A stretch of 17,328 nt of DNA from Elusimicrobia bacterium RIFOXYB2_FULL_49_7 (lineage in GTDB: Bacteria; Fibrobacterota; OXYB2-FULL-49-7): positions 2,681 to 20,008 of the forward strand of contig MGVN01000010.1 of the NCBI GenBank assembly GCA_001800515.1, read 5' to 3'. Both the position numbers and the translations under genes were made by a program. Within the stretch, counting starts at the first letter, position 1; every line of letters begins with the position of its first letter. The notes under the pieces are model-generated. The model was not told where the DNA came from and ran no database searches. It saw only the letters and a program-made list of their open reading frames with translations. Of the stretch, positions 6,334 to 14,285 are shown piece by piece.

Positions 6334-9207
6334 CAAATAAATCAGCCTGTCCGTCATTACCCGGTTTTCCGTTCTTAAAACAGCATAATAGACCCCGGAA
6401 GTAATTTCACGGGTCGGCACCCAGACAATTCGATAGCTTCCGGCCTTCTGTTCTCCTTTGGCCAATTCCTTCACCAGCCGCCCCTGTATTGTATATATCT
6501 TCAAAGAGAGAGGGCTTTGAGAAGTAAGCCTATATTGGAATGTTGCCTTTTGTGCAAAAGGATTTGGCTGACCGGTCAAGATACTTGCAGTCGCTAAGAC
6601 CGCTTTATTTTCGGATAGAACAGGATCGCCAAAAACGGTGGTACTTTGATTCCCTTGGCCGTCATCCACTACCAGTGTTGCGCTTTTTACATTCTGGCAG
6701 ACAATGCGATCACCTTCGGCATGAACCGTTTCGCCGTTATCTGCGGTTATCTCCCAAAAATAGCGCAAGTAATCGTTTTCTGCATCTGTTGTCCCGCTGG
6801 CATCCAGTCGGAAAGTCCCGCCTGTTGAATCCGCGGTCAGCGAAATCTCAGGTGCCTGATTATGCGTGGTCGTCTTTATCGCGTCCCGGGGATCGGTATA
6901 ATTGTAAAATTCCAGAGCATCGTTATCGCCATCGTTGTCCGTATCTGCATTCTTGGGGTTTGTACCCAGTAAAACAACTTCCTGGCCGTCCCACAAACCA
7001 TCGCCATCGCTGTCCGGATTATCCGGGTCGGTTTCGGCAACGGTTTCCGAGCCGTTTTCCAGTCCGTCATAATCCGGATCCAATGCAACTTCTTCGGAAT
7101 CTATGGGGATGCGCAAGAATTTCCAGCCTTCTTTACCGTTCGCGGTATCTTCGTAAACAAGGGGCACGTGAGAAGGGGGAGAAACCGGCGGAAGTTTAAA
7201 AGCCAGATTTTGGCCATGGATGAGTTCGACTGCATCAGAAAAGCGGTCCTGGTTAATGAAATACTTTTTATAATTCAGGGATCCTTTTGTCTTATTTTTC
7301 CAGATAAACCACAATCGTTCACCGCACAACGTCATCTGTGTGTTCGTGATGGTGTCTGATGAAGTTGCGAGCACATTCTTGGACAGGGTGACGCCGTTCT
7401 TAAAGATATAAAGTGTAATACTGCCAGAACCCGCGGTATTTCCGGAACATAAAAACAGGGTACTGTCTTTATAATTTACAGCAGAAAGTCGTTGGCCATC
7501 CCAGCCGACATTGGCAAATTTGGCAAAGGGGGTCCATTGCGTTCCATCTCCCAACGAATAATACAATATCCCGCTGGTTTTAATGATGCACATGACCTGG
7601 TTTCGATAGGGCGCCACACAGACCGGATTGCCCAGATAGCAAATCACGGACTCTTCCTGTCCATTGTTCCAGATGCCGGATCGTTGTCCTAAAGTATATT
7701 GCCAGCGCATCCCTCCGTCATCCGAATAACTGGCATAAATACTGGTGGATTGAATGGGATTAAAATGATTGCTGGTATAAATTGCCCATATTCTGCCGGA
7801 AGGTAATACGGTTGCTTTTAAGCTTCCTCCGCACATGCGTGGAATATCCGATACGACGATACTGGGAGGACGTTGTGGAGGTGCTTGCCGAAATGTATTA
7901 TCAGGATAAACGACCCATTTGTCATTTTGTGCCATGATTTTATAAAAGTGATGAAAAGTGGTGGCAACCCCATCCCCGGGGGTGTAATCTGCGCACCAGC
8001 CCTGGGTAATGAAATAGCCCACTCCGCGCAAATAATTATCACCAAATCCCCAAGCCTGTACGGTCCCTCGCATGGTGCTTCCAAACGGAATAGGGTATTC
8101 TCCGGCTACGGAATCAGATCGCCAGGTTCTTCCTTCATCCACAGAACCAATCCATGCTCTGTCACTGTGATCCCCTCCTGGCGCCGTATTGGGTTCCGGA
8201 GGTGAAGACCAGTATTCATACCCCTTCAAACGTTCAATCATGCCGTATTTAAGATTATCAAAAGGAGCAATGCCCTGCACATAAGCCTCATTCCGATAGG
8301 CTGACGCCGCTTCTTCCACGATGATTGCAGGTTCGGTCTGAGTCAGAGGACCGGTGACCCTGTTCATGATCACCGGTGTTGGCGGGGGCTCTACCGGAGG
8401 TTTATAAATAGAAGTCGAAAGCCAAGGTCCCAATGGGCTGGGATCAATGAGCGGCGGAAAAACAGGTGACACATCTTTGGTGACAAGACGAATATTGTCA
8501 ATATAGATTTCGGTGACACCTTTGACGTCTCTAACCGCAATCTTAAAATCCTTTATATCACTTAAGTCCAGTCTTGACACCCAATCCATATCCTTTATCG
8601 GAACACAAACAGTATAAAATTGACTAGGCTCCACCTCGTAAAAACGAGGAGATGAAGGTCTGTATTTTCCATGAAGACTAACCTTCAGCATGATTTTTGC
8701 CGTCGTTGTTTTAACATCAAAATAGACATAGTCGTAGCCGGACCAATCTTGCAAATCTGTCGGCAGTTTATCAATCACATGAAACAATGCGAATATCGTG
8801 CTAAACCGATCCGTTCCCCAATCCAATGGCCCCAGCCATTCACCTCCATTGGCCCGTGTGGAATCAAAAATCTTTTCTCCGCTGATTGCCGCCCAAGATT
8901 GATAACGGTAAGCCTGTCTTCTGAATATTTTGTTGGTCGGTACCGTGGAGGCGAAAATTTCATGACAAAGCGTCCATGCTCCTTGCGTTGCGACCGTTGG
9001 ATCATGCCGGATAAGGATTCCATTACTATAGGGGATGGTATAGACGATTTCATTCGAGTCTCCCTTGCCGGCATTGATGCTCAGCGGCCAGGTCGTCATT
9101 TCTTCCTGTTCAAAACCACAGAATAGTTTTTCTGCGGAAAAGACGGAAGTCAGGATGCTGAGAATAGCCAGGAGTGCCATTCTGATGCGATTGTTGTAAA
9201 AATGCAT
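6328..9207 (-). CDS. Secreted Asp-box beta-propeller protein with TSP3-type calcium repeats, PKD-like domain and T9SS-style sorting domain
   Basis: 959 residues from ATG 9207. A TTG at 9219 is in frame but falls inside the GGAGGT ribosome site (9212-9217), so ATG is the start. A signal peptide (1-24) is followed by a carbohydrate-binding-module-like jelly roll (about 28-245, ending VTEIYIDNIRLV). A proline-rich linker (about 249-280) precedes a beta-propeller region (about 285-705) with Asp boxes SVDEGRTW (355-362) and SDDGGMRW (495-502). Thrombospondin-3-like DxDxDG repeats (709-773) should bind calcium. A PKD/cadherin-like domain (about 782-857) and a type A sorting domain (about 878-959: GQPNPF, LKIYTIQGRLV, SGVYYAVL) follow. 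The catalytic FRIP arginine motif of true sialidases is not evident, so glycan binding or a lyase-like role is as likely as hydrolysis. It starts 15 nt after the stop of the next gene, hence one operon. Confidence 0.88.
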   Translation of the reverse strand: MHFYNNRIRMALLAILSILTSVFSAEKLFCGFEQEEMTTWPLSINAGKGDSNEIVYTIPYSNGILIRHDPTVATQGAWTLCHEIFASTVPTNKIFRRQAYRYQSWAAISGEKIFDSTRANGGEWLGPLDWGTDRFSTIFALFHVIDKLPTDLQDWSGYDYVYFDVKTTTAKIMLKVSLHGKYRPSSPRFYEVEPSQFYTVCVPIKDMDWVSRLDLSDIKDFKIAVRDVKGVTEIYIDNIRLVTKDVSPVFPPLIDPSPLGPWLSTSIYKPPVEPPPTPVIMNRVTGPLTQTEPAIIVEEAASAYRNEAYVQGIAPFDNLKYGMIERLKGYEYWSSPPEPNTAPGGDHSDRAWIGSVDEGRTWRSDSVAGEYPIPFGSTMRGTVQAWGFGDNYLRGVGYFITQGWCADYTPGDGVATTFHHFYKIMAQNDKWVVYPDNTFRQAPPQRPPSIVVSDIPRMCGGSLKATVLPSGRIWAIYTSNHFNPIQSTSIYASYSDDGGMRWQYTLGQRSGIWNNGQEESVICYLGNPVCVAPYRNQVMCIIKTSGILYYSLGDGTQWTPFAKFANVGWDGQRLSAVNYKDSTLFLCSGNTAGSGSITLYIFKNGVTLSKNVLATSSDTITNTQMTLCGERLWFIWKNKTKGSLNYKKYFINQDRFSDAVELIHGQNLAFKLPPVSPPSHVPLVYEDTANGKEGWKFLRIPIDSEEVALDPDYDGLENGSETVAETDPDNPDSDGDGLWDGQEVVLLGTNPKNADTDNDGDNDALEFYNYTDPRDAIKTTTHNQAPEISLTADSTGGTFRLDASGTTDAENDYLRYFWEITADNGETVHAEGDRIVCQNVKSATLVVDDGQGNQSTTVFGDPVLSENKAVLATASILTGQPNPFAQKATFQYRLTSQSPLSLKIYTIQGRLVKELAKGEQKAGSYRIVWVPTREITSGVYYAVLRTENRVMTDRLIYLK

Positions 9208-9222
9208 CTTTACCTCCAATAC

Positions 9223-11451
9223 TTATTTTGCCAAAGAAATTCTTTTTGTCAATACTTTGTTGCCGCAACTAAGTTTGACAAAATAGACACCGGAAGGATG
9301 ATTTTTAGTATTCCATACGACGGTGGTCGTATTGGCTAAAGCCCGTCCATCCCTATTTGCTATCTCAGATGTAAAGTCCTTAACCGGCTTTCCGGTAATG
9401 TCGTACACTCGTAATTGGATGGCGGCTTTTTTATTGGCGCGCCATATTCCTCTATCGACCGCAATGGTAACAGAGGAATGAAACGGTGAAGGAAAGGTTT
9501 GGAGGGCTAATGGTGAAGGAAGCGCTTTTGTCCGGGCTGCAATACCGACAATACTTTCAGGCAGGGGCAGGCGATAGGAGCGAATATTATTTTCCCCCGA
9601 ATAGCTCCAATTGAGCGGAACAAAATTGACAGGCGAGGTTCTTGGTATGGCAAGTGTCTTAATACTGCCTGTATCCGTGACCGCCAATTGCGGTTCACTC
9701 CAGGTGCTTTCCTGCAAATAACGATAATAAATGGAATGTTTGTCTGTGGAAACCCAAAAAACAAGAAGGGTACTGTCTCCGCAACAGGTTAATTGGCCTG
9801 TCTGGCCTGAAAGCGATGTTGTCCAGGAGGCACCATCCCAAACCAGGATGGCGCTTGGGTCGCCGATCACGGCAAAAATCCGTCCATCCAGCGTGCCGAG
9901 CGCGGAAACAAGCGTTTTCCCTTGGGGCAGATGTTCGGGGGCACTCCAGGCGGAAGCGGTGTCAAAACGATCCCACGGAATCTTATCCGTACTATTCTGT
10001 TGGAGAAATGAAGCATACTGGTCGTCAAAGGTCTGCTGGCGAAAGGTCGAAAAGTACACATAATCCTTGATTTGGGATTTATACCATATGCATCCAACAT
10101 CATTCTGTCCCATAGAAACAAGCATGGGGATGTGGGTGCCGCTGCCCTCTACGGAAAAACTGCCATTACTGCCGCCATGCTGCCAAGTATGCCCGCCATC
10201 ATCGGAAAAGCGGGCAACGATATGTGTTCGGCCAAAGCGGTTATAATGTTCCCAGGTGGCCCAAATGCGGCCGTTGGGTAGCCGAATGACATCAAATCTT
10301 TCCGGGCAATGACGCACATCCTGATCGATGATTACCGGACTTTCGGCTGTCCAGGAAGTGCCGTTAAAGGCGATTCTACGGAAATAGACATCCGAAGGAC
10401 TACCGCCTCCGGCGCAGAGCGTTTGGTAAAGCCCAAGGACTTCGGTGGGGGAACAGTAGAAACCATGCCGATTTGGCGTATTATTGCCGCTGGCAATGAG
10501 TGTATAACTGGTTCCTGCAATAAGACCGCTCCAGGTGCTTCCGCCATTATTGCTAACCCGAATACTCATGGGAGGCGTAGTAGAGACATTGACCAAATAT
10601 TCATTATCAAATGCTGCACAACCGCGATCCTGCTTGTGCATGGTATTGCTCCAACCACCATCCCCATTGCCGATAATGGTATTAACCGGCTCTTCCGAAG
10701 GAATCGCCGAAATATCCGGTGTGGTGGATAATGCGGCTAATGCTTCGGGACGGGTTGTATTATTGTTGTTGCCGGGCGGATCGGGTAACATTACCCAAGC
10801 AGTGGTATCTTGGATAATGGAAAATTGAGAAGCAGCCCCTTCCGGTGCCAGACGGAAATTATCAATATAAAGCTTAGTATTATTGCCAAGTCGAGTGGTT
10901 AAGATGTAGAAAGAGGCAACATGGCTGCGATCCAGGAGTTTGAGACTTTCAGCGGCCATCAAATCGTATTCCAGGGTGACCCATTCTCCGGCAGGTACCA
11001 GATAGGTTCTATTCATGCTTTGCGGATGAGGGGTCAAATTATCTTCCACTTGAACAATAATCGTTGCGGATGCCAAAGTGGATTTAATGTCTATCCAGAA
11101 TTTCCGATAACCGGACCAGTTGCTGCCCATTGTCCGGACATGCCATCCGGAAGTGCGAATGAGCTTGTAGCGATAAATATTTGCCCAACTTAGACTACCG
11201 CTCTTTAGGTCTGAAGCAGCCCAACCGGAAGAAAAATCATTCCATTTTGAATTTAAACCTTCGCTTTTCTCATCGGTTGTAATGGCAAAGGAGACAGGGT
11301 AGCCCGATGGTGCCGCCCAAATTGTAGAATCGACGCCATCGCTCAATTCCCATCCAAAGAGACGAAAGACCCCCTCTTCTGCAGCCATTGACATAGAAAC
11401 AAATAAACTCAACGCTAATGCAGATACCAAAACAAAGAAATAATGACGCAT
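9223..11451 (-). CDS. Secreted Asp-box beta-propeller protein with T9SS-style sorting domain
   Basis: 742 residues, first gene of a two-gene operon. A signal peptide (1-23) ends in MSMAAEE. A carbohydrate-binding-like jelly roll occupies about 28-202 (FGWELSDG, SGYRKFWIDIKS, KLYIDNFRLA). A flexible Asn/Thr/Pro stretch (about 222-255) leads to a beta-propeller with Asp boxes SNNGGSTW (300-307) and SDDGGHTW (416-423) and blade motifs such as LPNGRIWATW. The last 95 residues form a type A sorting domain (LQTFPSPFHSSVTIAV, LRVYDITGKPVK, HPSGVYFVKL) that in FCB bacteria routes proteins through the Por/T9 system to the cell surface. It has the same plan as its operon partner but lacks the calcium repeats and PKD domain. 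AAGGAG (11457-11462) lies 5 nt before the ATG, and a -24/-12 promoter is immediately upstream. Enzyme activity cannot be called. Confidence 0.88.
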   Translation of the reverse strand: MRHYFFVLVSALALSLFVSMSMAAEEGVFRLFGWELSDGVDSTIWAAPSGYPVSFAITTDEKSEGLNSKWNDFSSGWAASDLKSGSLSWANIYRYKLIRTSGWHVRTMGSNWSGYRKFWIDIKSTLASATIIVQVEDNLTPHPQSMNRTYLVPAGEWVTLEYDLMAAESLKLLDRSHVASFYILTTRLGNNTKLYIDNFRLAPEGAASQFSIIQDTTAWVMLPDPPGNNNNTTRPEALAALSTTPDISAIPSEEPVNTIIGNGDGGWSNTMHKQDRGCAAFDNEYLVNVSTTPPMSIRVSNNGGSTWSGLIAGTSYTLIASGNNTPNRHGFYCSPTEVLGLYQTLCAGGGSPSDVYFRRIAFNGTSWTAESPVIIDQDVRHCPERFDVIRLPNGRIWATWEHYNRFGRTHIVARFSDDGGHTWQHGGSNGSFSVEGSGTHIPMLVSMGQNDVGCIWYKSQIKDYVYFSTFRQQTFDDQYASFLQQNSTDKIPWDRFDTASAWSAPEHLPQGKTLVSALGTLDGRIFAVIGDPSAILVWDGASWTTSLSGQTGQLTCCGDSTLLVFWVSTDKHSIYYRYLQESTWSEPQLAVTDTGSIKTLAIPRTSPVNFVPLNWSYSGENNIRSYRLPLPESIVGIAARTKALPSPLALQTFPSPFHSSVTIAVDRGIWRANKKAAIQLRVYDITGKPVKDFTSEIANRDGRALANTTTVVWNTKNHPSGVYFVKLSCGNKVLTKRISLAK

Positions 11452-11488
11452 AAAAACTCCTTATGTTTAATAATTTATATAAATATAT

Positions 11489-11504
11489 TGCGAATCTTGT
11501 ACCA
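11489..11504 (-). promoter_or_regulatory. Sigma-54 (-24/-12) promoter of the beta-propeller operon
   Basis: Minus-strand TGGTAC-N5-TCGCA (11504-11489) matches the consensus TGGCAC-N5-TTGCA at 9 of 11 positions, with GG (11503-11502) and GC (11491-11490) exactly 10 nt apart. Transcription would begin near 11478, giving a leader of about 27 nt that just accommodates the ribosome site. It is the best -24/-12 match I found, and it is placed next to an activator gene. Confidence 0.65.
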
Positions 11505-11597
11505 TATTTTACTGAATGCTATTATTTATGCAAAGCAATGTTATATAAAGAGATATGGTTTAAGCGTAAAAATAGAAAGATATATTAATGGTTGTGT

Positions 11598-11625
11598 GAG
11601 TCAAGAAATGATACTCAAATGACTC
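11598..11625. promoter_or_regulatory. Inverted repeats, possible activator-binding site (UAS)
   Basis: GAGTCA (11598-11603) and TGACTC (11620-11625) are perfect inverted repeats. Inside them TGAGT (11597-11601) also mirrors ACTCA (11613-11617). The centre is about 108 nt upstream of the -24 element of the propeller operon, a typical distance for an enhancer-binding regulator site, and directly before the activator 2 gene, allowing autoregulation. Placement supports the idea; no binding evidence exists. Confidence 0.35.
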
Positions 11626-11682
11626 TTGTGTGCCGCTTATGTTGCAATTAAGAATAGTGAGAGATTATATTATTTAAATCGT

Positions 11683-14082
11683 ATGGAAGCCAGAAACTTT
11701 TTATTATCAAAGAAAATACAAATCCACTTTATGGATCTTATTTCAAGATTTATAAATTTTGTAGGCTTGGTCGTGAAAATCGAAGAAGATGGGGAAATTT
11801 GCGAGATCCCTTTTCATGAGCAACTTTTTAGTTTCAATTTTAATCATCTGCTAAAGAAAAATATCCGGGATTTATATATCTTGCCTACCGAAAAATCGTT
11901 AACAAAACTGGCAATGACACTTATTCAACAGGAAGACACTTTTATAAATGAAGCTTACTTTGACCCAAAGTTTTGTTATCCGTCAAGAAATTTATATGAA
12001 GACCTCGATACTTTTTTTGAATTTTACTCGGACATCCCTTTTTCCCGCCTTTATTTATGGCATATGGATGGCTATGGTATATTAGGGGTTATCGAATTCA
12101 ATGAATTCTTTCGACGAAGCGTGTATTATAAGCCTTATCCCCTGATTATTTTGGATCAACAGAGTAAAATCAAGGGTTTTAATGAGAAGTTTTTGAATCT
12201 TTTTCCCACAAGGCCTCAGTTCCCACAGACACTACTTTCCCAGAATATTGAAACTTTTATACGACCCAACCCTTTAGACATCATTCGGGGACATGGGCTT
12301 GATTCTACGGTAGAACAACATGAGAAGGGAATTGATGTCTTTACGATTGATTTTTCACGGGCAACTTCGGAAGAAATTTCTGTGAATTTGATAATGACCG
12401 ATCTTTCAACGTTTGCCGGAGGTTGGCGCTGGACGCCTCAAGAAAAACAACAAGGCTTATTGTCATTTGTTAAGCCGCTGAATTTTAATGAGTTAGATTG
12501 TCGGATATCTATACAACTCAAGGAGAGTGAAGGCACATTTCCTTCCATGATTTTGGGAGGAAGCCAATGGGATAAAAAATTATTTCCGGATTATAAAGGA
12601 TATTTGGTAGGTTTTGATTCGGCTGAACAACAGTATATTGTTAAGAAAGAAGGGGAACGTGTACATGTGGTTGCCGGTGCTTTTCCAGCTGACAAGAAAA
12701 AACATCATATCGAAATAGTGAAAAGATACGATCACCTTTTATTATGGGTGGACAATACGCTGATGATCCGCTATCGGGATCCGGATTTTAAAGAGAATCC
12801 GGAGGTTTTTTTATATCTTTATTCCGATACTGCAGGCAAGGGGATAATAACCCTCGATTCTCTGCAATTGACCGTCTTTCCTCGTAAACGACGTCTGGAA
12901 TTGCCGATAAATCGGTGTGTCATGCACCAAAATGGAGTGGATACGACCGTTGAGTTTACGCAACTTGCGGACAGCAGAATCGCTCGAATTTACAGCCGTT
13001 TTTATTATGTGTTTGTCTTGCATGATGTGTCGTCTTTTACACAGAGCATTAAATCGTTGAAAGATGAAAGAGAAAAGGCGTTTTTGGAACGGAATAAATT
13101 CAAGGCATTAGCCATGCAGGGGAATATTGAACAGGCGGAAATGGTTGGCGAAAGCCTGAAATTGACCGGCATTAAGGAGAATGCTAAGATTGCTGCGGCT
13201 TCTTCGGTTACCGTACTGATCGAGGGAAAAACAGGCACCGGAAAAGAGGTGCTGGCGCATTTTATTCACAAGCATAGTCTTAACTCCCAAGGTCCTTTTG
13301 TAAAAGTAGACTGTTCCTCATTACCAGGATCTTTGCTTGAGAGCGAGCTATTTGGCTTTGAAAAAGGAGCCTTTACCGGTGCAGACCATTCGCGAAAAGG
13401 CAAACTGGAGGAAGCGGAAGGCGGCACGCTCTTTTTGGATGAAATCGGGAACTTGTCGGCCAATGCACAGATAAAATTGCTCAATTTTTTGCAGGATTTT
13501 ACACTGGAGCACATCGGTAGCAATAAAAAAGTAATGGTACATACGCGGATTATTGCTGCCACCAATGAAACTTTGTCAGAACTTGTAAAACAGGGAAAAT
13601 TTCGTGCTGATCTAATGTATCGACTGAATATCGTCAATTTCCAATTACCCATGTTGCAGGAACGCAAAGAAGATATTCCTTATTTATGCACCCATTTTCT
13701 GCAAATTTTCAATAGACAATTTAACCGCTCCATCAAAGGATTTACTGCGGAAAGCTTTCAGAAGCTAATTGAATACGACTGGCCGGGCAATATTCGAGAG
13801 CTGGGAAATGTGATACAACGTGCGGTTTTATATTGCGAGAAGAAAATGATCGATAAAGGGCATCTTAGCTTTATGTCTGAGAGAGCATTACCGACTCATG
13901 AACCATTGACACTCATCATTCCTAAGGGAAATTCCAGATTACTGAAACGCGAGCATATTGTCTTATTATTGAAAAAAAACAATGGTGTTGCCAAATACGC
14001 AGCCAGCGAAGCGGGTATTTCTCGAGCAACGCTATTTCGGAAGATTAAGAAATATAAAATTACCAAGGCGGAATGTTTTTAG
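11683..14082 (+). CDS. Sigma-54-dependent transcriptional activator 2 with lectin-like insert
   Basis: 799 residues if started at ATG 11683; an in-frame TTG at 11626 would add 19 residues, but these have no counterpart aligning well in the paralogue. Neither has a visible ribosome site. It is collinear with activator 1 over the whole length: shared N-terminal region (about 1-150), PAS-like first half (YPLIILDQQSKIKGFNEKF, about 152-172), concanavalin-like segment (about 271-401; LFPDYKGYLVGF, LLLWVDNTLMIRYRDPDF), second PAS half (about 410-452, ending YVFVLHDVSSF), coiled coil, AAA+ domain with GKTGTGKE (515-522), GAFTGA (562-567), LFLDE (583-587) and DWPGNIREL, then a Fis-type HTH (about 756-791). 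It is divergent from the propeller operon and upstream of the beta-helix gene, both of which have -24/-12 sites. It is more AT-rich than activator 1. It is expected to activate one or both neighbours. Confidence 0.94.
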   Translation: MEARNFLLSKKIQIHFMDLISRFINFVGLVVKIEEDGEICEIPFHEQLFSFNFNHLLKKNIRDLYILPTEKSLTKLAMTLIQQEDTFINEAYFDPKFCYPSRNLYEDLDTFFEFYSDIPFSRLYLWHMDGYGILGVIEFNEFFRRSVYYKPYPLIILDQQSKIKGFNEKFLNLFPTRPQFPQTLLSQNIETFIRPNPLDIIRGHGLDSTVEQHEKGIDVFTIDFSRATSEEISVNLIMTDLSTFAGGWRWTPQEKQQGLLSFVKPLNFNELDCRISIQLKESEGTFPSMILGGSQWDKKLFPDYKGYLVGFDSAEQQYIVKKEGERVHVVAGAFPADKKKHHIEIVKRYDHLLLWVDNTLMIRYRDPDFKENPEVFLYLYSDTAGKGIITLDSLQLTVFPRKRRLELPINRCVMHQNGVDTTVEFTQLADSRIARIYSRFYYVFVLHDVSSFTQSIKSLKDEREKAFLERNKFKALAMQGNIEQAEMVGESLKLTGIKENAKIAAASSVTVLIEGKTGTGKEVLAHFIHKHSLNSQGPFVKVDCSSLPGSLLESELFGFEKGAFTGADHSRKGKLEEAEGGTLFLDEIGNLSANAQIKLLNFLQDFTLEHIGSNKKVMVHTRIIAATNETLSELVKQGKFRADLMYRLNIVNFQLPMLQERKEDIPYLCTHFLQIFNRQFNRSIKGFTAESFQKLIEYDWPGNIRELGNVIQRAVLYCEKKMIDKGHLSFMSERALPTHEPLTLIIPKGNSRLLKREHIVLLLKKNNGVAKYAASEAGISRATLFRKIKKYKITKAECF

Positions 14083-14102
14083 TCTGAACCGTAACAAATT
14101 GG

Positions 14103-14126
14103 AATTCTCAATACTGCTCCAGAATT
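14103..14126. other. Inverted repeat between activator 2 and the beta-helix gene
   Basis: AATTCT (14103-14108) and AGAATT (14121-14126), 12-nt loop, followed by GTTT. It lies about 20 nt after the activator 2 stop, so it could be a weak terminator. It also sits about 125 nt upstream of a -24/-12 candidate, where an activator site would be. The sequence does not decide. Elsewhere in 14083-14285 I see only the promoter and leader of the next gene. Confidence 0.25.
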
Positions 14127-14237
14127 GTTTCGGAATAGTTCGTGAGGTAAGAATTGAAACATTGTATTTGGATTGCCAGATGTTTGTAATATGATGATTA
14201 GTAATGCGTTAGGACATGGCGGTTGGGTAATAATAGA

Positions 14238-14253
14238 AGGTTTGATTTTTGCT
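14238..14253 (+). promoter_or_regulatory. Candidate sigma-54 (-24/-12) promoter of the beta-helix gene
   Basis: AGG (14238-14240), exactly 10 nt, then GCT (14251-14253). The -12 half (TTTTTGCT) is a full match to the TTGCW consensus; the -24 half matches only at GG. The predicted start near 14263 leaves a leader of about 23 nt with GGAGG (14277-14281), the same geometry as the propeller operon promoter. Confidence 0.5.
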
Positions 14254-14285
14254 TATTATAAATCATAATAAAAATTGGAGGCAAG

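Noticed and set aside
6540..7199. A 219-codon plus-strand open frame opposite the secreted protein
   Set aside because: Arg/Pro/His-rich antisense translation of the sorting and PKD-like domain region; shadow.
9208..9219. TTG start four codons upstream of the second propeller gene
   Set aside because: The TTG lies within the Shine-Dalgarno sequence; the ATG at 9207 is correctly spaced.
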